Positions 23,855-29,365 of a stretch of 29,365 nt of DNA are shown one piece after another. The DNA lies in NCBI GenBank assembly GCA_900549155.1, contig URNF01000011.1, forward strand, positions 1-29,365, read 5' to 3'. How positions within the stretch are numbered: position 1 is the stretch's first letter; each line of letters opens with the position of its first letter. The notes beneath the pieces were generated by a model. The model worked only from the letters and a program-made list of their open reading frames with translations, had not been told where the DNA came from and searched no databases. Position numbers and translations under genes: made by a program. This stretch comes from an uncultured Oscillospiraceae bacterium (lineage in GTDB: Bacteria > Bacillota > Clostridia > Oscillospirales > Acutalibacteraceae).

Positions 23855-24624
23855 TCGAACTGCAAAAGGTCTCCAAGACCTACAACGCCGGAACCGTCAC
23901 CGAGATGTGCCTTTTTGACGGCTTCGACCTCACCGTTGCCGACGGCGAATTTGTGTCGGTCGTCGGCAGCAACGGCAGCGGCAAGACCTCGCTTCTCAAC
24001 ATCATCTGCGGCAGTATGCCGTTTGACAGCGGCACACTGCTGCTCGACGGCAAGAACATTGCGGGGCTGAAAGAGTACGAGCGCTATCGCCGCATCGGCA
24101 GAGTGTATCAGAACCCCGCTGCCGGCACCTGCCCGCATCTCACCATTCTTGAAAACATGTCGCTTGCGGACAACAAGGGCAAGCGCTTCGGACTTTCCCG
24201 CGGCGTCAACCGCGCCCGCCGCGACTTCTACCGTGAGCAGCTGCGCGAGGTCGGGCTGGGGCTGGAAGACAAGCTGGATGTCGAGGTCGGCTCGCTCTCC
24301 GGCGGTCAGCGGCAGGCGGTCGCGCTCATCATGGCGACCCTCACCCCCGTGGACATCCTCATTCTGGATGAACACACGGCGGCGCTTGACCCCCACACCG
24401 CCGACATCATCATGGAGATCACCGACCGTGTGGTGCGGGAAAAGCATCTCACCGCGCTCATGGTGACGCACAATCTGCGCTATGCCGTGGAATACGGCAA
24501 CCGTCTTCTGATGCTCGACAGCGGCAGAATCGTGCTCGACAAGGCGGGCGCGGAAAAGGAGCGCGTCGTCACCGACGATCTTTTGGAGATATTCAACCGC
24601 ATCAGCATAGAGTGCGGCAACTGA
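23851..24624 (+). CDS. trpZ: Tryptophan ABC transporter ATP-binding protein
   Basis: ATPase subunit (257 aa). Walker A GSNGSGKT at 39-46, Q-loop VYQNP at 85-89, ABC signature LSGGQ at 149-153, Walker B ILILDEH at 169-175 (Asp173, catalytic Glu174), D-loop AALD at 177-180 and switch His in MVTHN. All key residues are intact, so it should be active. Its ATG overlaps the trpY stop (ATGA), and a strong terminator follows 10 nt after its stop, closing the three-gene operon. Confidence 0.93.
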   Translation: MIELQKVSKTYNAGTVTEMCLFDGFDLTVADGEFVSVVGSNGSGKTSLLNIICGSMPFDSGTLLLDGKNIAGLKEYERYRRIGRVYQNPAAGTCPHLTILENMSLADNKGKRFGLSRGVNRARRDFYREQLREVGLGLEDKLDVEVGSLSGGQRQAVALIMATLTPVDILILDEHTAALDPHTADIIMEITDRVVREKHLTALMVTHNLRYAVEYGNRLLMLDSGRIVLDKAGAEKERVVTDDLLEIFNRISIECGN

Positions 24625-24634
24625 CCGACCGTCA

Positions 24635-24674
24635 AAAATCCCGGGTGAAGCAGGTTTCACCCGGGATTTTCTGT
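24635..24674 (+). terminator. Terminator of the trpXYZ operon
   Basis: Perfect 15-bp stem AAAATCCCGGGTGAA (24635-24649) / TTCACCCGGGATTTT (24656-24670) with loop GCAGGT and a T-rich tail. Confidence 0.92.
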
Positions 24675-24734
24675 TTTGCACAAATTTCGTGGAAAACTCT
24701 TGGCGGGTTATCGGCAAAAACCCTGTAAAACCGC

Positions 24735-24763
24735 TTGTTTTTTCATTTTTCACATGCTACAAT
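24735..24763 (+). promoter_or_regulatory. SigA-like promoter of the GH31 genes
   Basis: TTGTTT (24735-24740), 17 nt, TACAAT (24758-24763), 48 nt upstream of the first GH31 start. A small inverted repeat, GACGG-GGGTA-CCGTC (24776-24790), follows near the expected transcript start and could be an operator. Confidence 0.65.
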
Positions 24764-24811
24764 AGCCTCAGAAAAGACGGGGGTACCGTCAGAGAAAGAG
24801 AGGTGCGTCTG

Positions 24812-27103
24812 ATGGCATATTCAAAATGCCCGCCCATGCCGGTCATTCCGGTTGAGTGGCATGACAATGACCATTTGACATCGATCCAAAAAGAGAGCAA
24901 CGCATTTTTGTTCCGCACAAAGGTGCAGAACAAGGCGGTGACCTTCGCGGTCACCTTCCCCGCCGTCGGCGGTGTGCGGCTGACTGCCGTGAATGTCGAA
25001 AAAGGCTTTTTCGACTGCACCGACAACGGCGCCATCACCTACAGCGGCAAGAAATATCTGAAGCTGACAAGCGGCAACCGCACTGCCGTTTTCTGCAAGG
25101 ATGACGCATGCGGCTTCATGCTGCACATCCAGAACGCCGACGGCGAAACGGTCTACACCTTCACCGGTGCGGACATCCTGTTCGGTCTTTCCGGCAACAA
25201 GCTCAAAAAGTTTGCGAAAATGAAGCTTTTCGGCGACTTCACGAACGACGAAGTGCTCTACGGTCTCGGCGAGCGGTACAACACGCTCAACCAGGTCGGT
25301 CACGACGCACTGATGTGGAACGTGGACACCGCCATTCACGGCGGCGGCAGAGACAACGGCGTCGACCACAACGAGACCTATCAGTGCGTTCCCGTGCTGC
25401 ACAGCAACCGCGGGTATATGCTGTTTGTCAACTCCATGTACGGCGCGTGGTTCGATTTCGGCAAAAAGACGCCCCACCGCTTCTCCCTCGACTTCAACGG
25501 CCCTGTTGCCGATTTCTTTGTGTTTGTCGGCACGCCGAAAGAAAACCTCAAGTCCTACACCGACCTCACCGGTCACAGCATCATCCCGCCGAAGTGGGCG
25601 TTCCAGTATTGGATGGGCGGCGGCGCACCCGCCTGGCGCGTCGATGACAGAGACTTCAAGGACGTTTTGCAGGAATACATCGACGGCTATGCCGCCATGG
25701 GCATTCATCATGTCGCCGCGTGCTACGGCGAGGGCGGACCGTCCAAGAACAAAGAGGGCTATGAGATCGCCGCGAAATCCGGCATGCGGATGCTCATTTG
25801 GAATCACCCGAGTCAGGGCATCGATTTTGCCAAAAAGGTGCTCGGCACGGACGACATGAACGAGCTGCCCTTCCTCATGCCCAAGGGCAGAAAAAAGACC
25901 TGCCTTGCCATCAACTGCACAAACTGGCTCGACTTCACCCATCCCAACGCCAAAAAGGTGCTGAAAGCATTCTATAAGGAATATTTCTCCTGGGGACTCA
26001 AGGGCGCCATGATCGACTTCGGCGAATTTGTCACCCCCGACGCCCTTTTGTATAACGGCAAGCCGGGCAACGCCATGCACAACGAGCATTCCTATTGGTA
26101 TGCCAAGACCATGAAGGAAGTGTTCGACGAGGGCGCAAACGGCGACTACATCCTGTTTGAACGCTCCGGCTGCGCAGGCAGCCAGGCGTTCGCCGGTCAG
26201 TTCGGCGGCGACCAGGCGGCATTCATGTACGGTCTGAAACAGGCGTTCTATGCGGGCGTCAACATGGGTGCCTCCGGCTTCAACATCTGGGGCAGCGACA
26301 TCGGCGGCTACAACGGCTCCACCGATGACGAGACCTACAAGCGCTGGCTGGAGTTTGCCACGTTCTCGCCGCTCATGCGGGCGCACGGCGTGGGCAATCC
26401 GCGCAACCCGTGGGTGCACGGTGACGAAGCGGTGGAGCTGTTCAAAAAGCTCTATTGGTGGCGTGAGAATATGCTCGACTATGTCTACAGCTCCGCTGTG
26501 AACGCCCACCTGACCGCCGAGCCGATGATGCGCGCCATGGCGATCGAATTCCCGCGTCAGGGACTCGATCATGTGGACACGCAGTATATGTTCGGCAGCG
26601 AGCTGCTGGTCGCGCCCGTCATTGACCTCGGACGCCGCTGCAAGATGGTGCACTTCCCCGCCGGCAACTGGTTTAACCTGTGGACGGCGGAAAAGATCGC
26701 TGGCGACCGTCAGATGATGGTCGAGGCAAACGACGCTGACATCCCCGTTTATCTGCGGGCGGGCGCGGCGATGGTGCTGCGCATGAGCGACACACTGGAG
26801 CTGACCGCGCCGTTTGAAGCGGAAAAGGCGATCCCTGCTCTGTTGGTCACGCCTGCGGACAAAAAGCGCACCGTGCGGCACTATTTTGACGAAAAGACCT
26901 TTGCCGACTTTGTCACCGACAACGCAAACGGCGCTGCCGTCACCGTGAAAAACGTGAGCGGCGCTAAGCTCTCCGCCGTGCTGGCGCTCGGCGTGGAGGC
27001 GAAAAAGGTGCTGGTGGACGGCAAGGAAGCCGCTTTCACCGCCGAAAACGGCAAAACCGTTGTGCGCACCGACAAGGGCTTCAAGACCGTTGAAATTTTC
27101 TGA
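24812..27103 (+). CDS. Glycoside hydrolase family 31, alpha-glycosidase (first copy)
   Basis: Retaining alpha-glycosidase (763 aa), with no signal peptide, so cytoplasmic. The N-terminal beta domain (about 1-245) contains LYGLGERYNTLNQ (149-161). The catalytic barrel starts at about 258 with IPPKWAFQYWMG. The nucleophile should be Asp402 in AMIDFGEF, the acid/base Asp496 in IWGSDIGGY. Other conserved blocks are FERSGCAGSQ, MRAHG and KLYWWRENMLDY, then C-terminal beta domains. The DFGE context differs from the common WxDMNE of maltase-type enzymes and recalls the DFGE of sulfoquinovosidase YihQ, but the YihQ sugar-sulfonate pocket residues I remember are not evident. GAGAGG lies 8 nt before ATG 24812, and the in-frame extension to 24689 would cover the promoter. 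Substrate unknown. Confidence 0.9.
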   Translation: MAYSKCPPMPVIPVEWHDNDHLTSIQKESNAFLFRTKVQNKAVTFAVTFPAVGGVRLTAVNVEKGFFDCTDNGAITYSGKKYLKLTSGNRTAVFCKDDACGFMLHIQNADGETVYTFTGADILFGLSGNKLKKFAKMKLFGDFTNDEVLYGLGERYNTLNQVGHDALMWNVDTAIHGGGRDNGVDHNETYQCVPVLHSNRGYMLFVNSMYGAWFDFGKKTPHRFSLDFNGPVADFFVFVGTPKENLKSYTDLTGHSIIPPKWAFQYWMGGGAPAWRVDDRDFKDVLQEYIDGYAAMGIHHVAACYGEGGPSKNKEGYEIAAKSGMRMLIWNHPSQGIDFAKKVLGTDDMNELPFLMPKGRKKTCLAINCTNWLDFTHPNAKKVLKAFYKEYFSWGLKGAMIDFGEFVTPDALLYNGKPGNAMHNEHSYWYAKTMKEVFDEGANGDYILFERSGCAGSQAFAGQFGGDQAAFMYGLKQAFYAGVNMGASGFNIWGSDIGGYNGSTDDETYKRWLEFATFSPLMRAHGVGNPRNPWVHGDEAVELFKKLYWWRENMLDYVYSSAVNAHLTAEPMMRAMAIEFPRQGLDHVDTQYMFGSELLVAPVIDLGRRCKMVHFPAGNWFNLWTAEKIAGDRQMMVEANDADIPVYLRAGAAMVLRMSDTLELTAPFEAEKAIPALLVTPADKKRTVRHYFDEKTFADFVTDNANGAAVTVKNVSGAKLSAVLALGVEAKKVLVDGKEAAFTAENGKTVVRTDKGFKTVEIF

Positions 27104-27126
27104 ACAAAACTGCTTCACAGCTGAAG

Positions 27127-27157
27127 AAAGCCGCCGCCTCCAAAGCGACGGCTTTTT
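27127..27157 (+). terminator. Terminator/attenuator between the two GH31 genes
   Basis: 11-bp stem AAAGCCGCCGC (27127-27137) / GCGACGGCTTT (27145-27155) with one C-A mismatch, loop CTCCAAA, and T5. It ends 18 nt before the second start codon, and no separate promoter is visible, so it probably lowers expression of the second gene relative to the first. Confidence 0.72.
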
Positions 27158-27175
27158 CCGAGAGGAGAGATTTTT

Positions 27176-29365
27176 ATGCCGTATATCGAAGACAAAACCC
27201 CCATGCCGATCATCCCGGTGAAATGGGCAACCTTTACCGCCATATCCGACATTAAAAAGGAAGAGGCCGCCCTCACCTTCACGCTGACCGACGGCAAGAC
27301 CGCCGTCACGATGCATGTGGCTTTCCCCGCGGTGGGCGGCGTGCGCATCTTTGACCGCGAGGGCTTTTTCAAATCGGAGCCGCTCCCCATCACCTACGGC
27401 GAAGACGGCAAAATGACTGCGGGCAACACAGCCGCTGTTTTCACCCCCGACGAGAAAGAGCTTTTCACCCTTTCGCTGCTCGACGGTGCGGGTGCACCCG
27501 TCGTCACGCTTTGCGGCAGCACGCTGGCGCTCGGCTATGATGAGGAGGGCGCTTGCCGTAAGGCGCTCTATCGCTTCCCCTTTGATTCCGAAAACGACGT
27601 GCTGTTCGGCATGGGCGAGCGGTTCAACTGCATCAATCAGATCGGCGCTTGTGCCTATCTTTGGAACGAGGACACCGTTTTCGGCAGAGATGAGCGCGAT
27701 TCCTATCAAAACATTCCGCTTTTGCACAACACCGCAGGCTACAGCGTGTTCATCAACACCATGTACGGCGGCTGGGCGGACTTCGGCGGCACAGAGCCGA
27801 ACGTCACCCGCATCGACTTCAACACCCCGGACATCGACATGTTCCTGTTTGTCGGCACGCCGCTTTCCGTTTTGGACAGCTACACGCAGCTCACCGGCAG
27901 AGAGGTGCTGCCGCCGAAGTGGGCATTCCGCTATTGGATGGGCTCGTCCTGGTATTCCTGGAACAAGGGTGACATCCCCTGCACCGAAAAATTCCGCAAC
28001 ATCCTTGAGGGCTACAAGGCGATCGGCATCAGCGATCTTGCCGCCTGCTATGCCGAGGGGATCACCAACATCCCCGAAACGTTCGACATTGCCAAGGAAT
28101 ACGGCATCCGCCTGTTTCACTGGAACTATCCCGCCGTGCGTTTTGAGGATCACGACCACCTCGGCAAAAAGGACGACATGATGATGGAGCTGTGCGGCAG
28201 CACCGATCCCGCGCTTTTGCCCATCATTTACACAAAGGGCACGGACTATGAGCCGTCAAGCGGCACCATGACCGACTTCACCCACCCGAACGCTCCGCTG
28301 TTTGTGGAGCGGTATTACCGCGACATGTTCAAAAAAGGACTGGCGGGCGCGATGATCGACTTCGGCGACCAGGTCAAGGTGGACGGCGTGTTTTATAACG
28401 GCAAGGACGGCAACGTCATGCACAACGAGTCCGCCTATTGGTATGCCAAGGTCATGCACGATGTGTTCACGGCGGCGCGCGGCAACGACTGGGTGCTGTT
28501 CCAGCGCCCCGGTTGCGCAGGCTCACAGCACTATGCCTCCCACTTCGGCGGCGATCAGCCCTGCACCTATCGCGGCATCCAGCAGGCGTTCTATGCGGGA
28601 CTCAACGCCGCCGCCAGCGGCTATTCCAACTGGGGCAGCGACATCGGTGGACTCGGCGGCGTGCCGAGCGACGAGCTGTATGTCCGCTGGCTGCAATACA
28701 GCACGTTCTCCCCGTTCATGCGCGCCCATTCCCAGTCGCTCGAAAAAATGCGTGAGCCGTGGGAGTTCGGCGATCTCGCCGTGGAGCAGTTCAAAAAGCT
28801 CTATTGGTGGCGCGAAAACATGCTCGACTATATCTACAGTGCGGCGATCTTCAACCACAAGACCGGCACGCCGATCATGCGCGCCATGCCGCTTGTGTAT
28901 CCGCAGGAAAAGGCGGTCGCCCACACCGAGGATCAATATTTCTTCGGCAGCGAGCTGTTGGTCGCCCCCGTGCTCATCGATCGCACCACATTCAAGCCCG
29001 TCTATTTCCCGAAAGGAAACTGGACTTCCCTTTGGAGCGGCGATGTGACGGTCGGCGGCAGACGCCTTTTCCTGTCCGCACCGCTTGAGACCATCCCCGT
29101 CTTCCTGCGCGAGGGCGCCATCCTGCCGCTCACGCTGCCGAAAGAGACGCTTGCCCCCTGTGAAAACATGGAGACGGTCGAAAAGACGGCGGCACTCATG
29201 GTCACGCCCGCCGTGTCCCGCCGCGAGATGGTGCACTTTGCTTCCGACGACGGTGCGTTCCGCCTTGTCAGCGAAAAGGCGGACGGGGGCATCCTGCGGC
29301 TCGAAAACCCCGACGGCATGAAGGTCGGCGCGCTGCTCATCATGGGCGCCGACGTCTCGCGCGTT
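27176..29365 (+). CDS. Glycoside hydrolase family 31, alpha-glycosidase (second copy), 3' end outside window
   Basis: Tandem paralogue of the preceding GH31 gene. It is open from ATG 27176 to the window end (730 codons, no stop), so it is 3' truncated by the window only. The start has GAGAGGAGAG 7 nt upstream, and the N-terminus MPIIPVKW mirrors MPVIPVEW of the first copy. Seen: LFGMGERFNCINQ, LPPKWAFRYWMG, nucleophile Asp395 in AMIDFGDQ, MHNESAYWYAK, RPGCAGSQ, acid/base Asp489 in NWGSDIGGL, and KKLYWWRENMLDY. The residue after DFG is Asp instead of Glu, and the +1/+2-side loops differ (YWMGSSWYSWNKG versus YWMGGGAPAWRVD), so the sugar or linkage may differ. No signal peptide. Confidence 0.89.
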   Translation, partial: MPYIEDKTPMPIIPVKWATFTAISDIKKEEAALTFTLTDGKTAVTMHVAFPAVGGVRIFDREGFFKSEPLPITYGEDGKMTAGNTAAVFTPDEKELFTLSLLDGAGAPVVTLCGSTLALGYDEEGACRKALYRFPFDSENDVLFGMGERFNCINQIGACAYLWNEDTVFGRDERDSYQNIPLLHNTAGYSVFINTMYGGWADFGGTEPNVTRIDFNTPDIDMFLFVGTPLSVLDSYTQLTGREVLPPKWAFRYWMGSSWYSWNKGDIPCTEKFRNILEGYKAIGISDLAACYAEGITNIPETFDIAKEYGIRLFHWNYPAVRFEDHDHLGKKDDMMMELCGSTDPALLPIIYTKGTDYEPSSGTMTDFTHPNAPLFVERYYRDMFKKGLAGAMIDFGDQVKVDGVFYNGKDGNVMHNESAYWYAKVMHDVFTAARGNDWVLFQRPGCAGSQHYASHFGGDQPCTYRGIQQAFYAGLNAAASGYSNWGSDIGGLGGVPSDELYVRWLQYSTFSPFMRAHSQSLEKMREPWEFGDLAVEQFKKLYWWRENMLDYIYSAAIFNHKTGTPIMRAMPLVYPQEKAVAHTEDQYFFGSELLVAPVLIDRTTFKPVYFPKGNWTSLWSGDVTVGGRRLFLSAPLETIPVFLREGAILPLTLPKETLAPCENMETVEKTAALMVTPAVSRREMVHFASDDGAFRLVSEKADGGILRLENPDGMKVGALLIMGADVSRV

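Noticed and set aside
24812..27103. Sulfoquinovosidase (YihQ) assignment for the first GH31
   Set aside because: The DFGE motif is shared, but the residues I recall for binding the sulfonate group are not evident, and no sulfoquinovose pathway gene is nearby.
24821..28159. Open minus-strand frame of 1112 codons across both GH31 genes
   Set aside because: It is antisense to two clear GH31 genes, has low-complexity His/Val/Gly/Arg composition, no domain and no RBS. GC-rich third positions remove stop codons in this frame.
1..29365. CRISPR array, prophage, transposon or defence island
   Set aside because: I saw no regularly spaced repeats, no transposase, integrase or phage genes, and no known defence domains. 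All repeats found are single hairpins or promoter elements.

Overview
The window reads as chromosomal DNA from a GC-rich, spore-forming member of the Bacillota, most likely class Clostridia (Oscillospiraceae/Ruminococcaceae-like). The evidence is a full-length SpoIIE, two T-box leaders, a Gram-positive LexA box upstream of recA, a type III glutamine synthetase, a YqhQ (DUF1385) protein and AAGGAGG-like ribosome binding sites throughout. Genes are densely packed. I saw no insertion sequence, prophage gene, CRISPR array or rRNA. The placement is inferred from gene content and codon style, not from a database search.

Left part (1-5563): the 3' part of a type III glutamine synthetase gene faces a small zinc-ribbon protein across a bidirectional terminator. 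The zinc-ribbon gene is translationally coupled to a GH27 alpha-galactosidase gene, which is divergent from an AraC-family regulator. A threonine aldolase gene follows, then a tRNA-Lys(UUU) gene with a consensus promoter and a long perfect terminator hairpin.

Centre (5564-20351): this is one long leftward stretch. In transcription order it carries a calcium-loop lipoprotein, a response regulator, a histidine kinase, yqhQ, prmC, recA (own promoter and LexA box), recX, rimO and pgsA. A cysteine-specific T-box leader then drives cysE and cysS with a PfkB-family sugar kinase 4 nt behind. Last comes spoIIE. DNA repair, translation quality (PrmC, RimO, CysS), phospholipid synthesis and sporulation genes are interleaved, as is common in Clostridia.

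Right part (20352-29365): a LacI-type regulator is divergent from the lipoprotein operon across two back-to-back promoters. Next is a T-box leader with a UGG (Trp) specifier that controls a three-gene ABC transporter matching TrpXYZ. The window ends with two tandem GH31 glycosidases, the second cut by the window edge, each with the less usual nucleophile context IDFG(E/D).

The two T-boxes are the clearest regulatory logic: uncharged tRNA-Cys should switch on serine acetylation plus cysteine charging, and uncharged tRNA-Trp should switch on tryptophan import. I see no clearly new defence or mobile system. The least explained parts are the lipoprotein/two-component/LacI locus, the paired GH31 enzymes and a possible small ORF between the Trp T-box and trpX.
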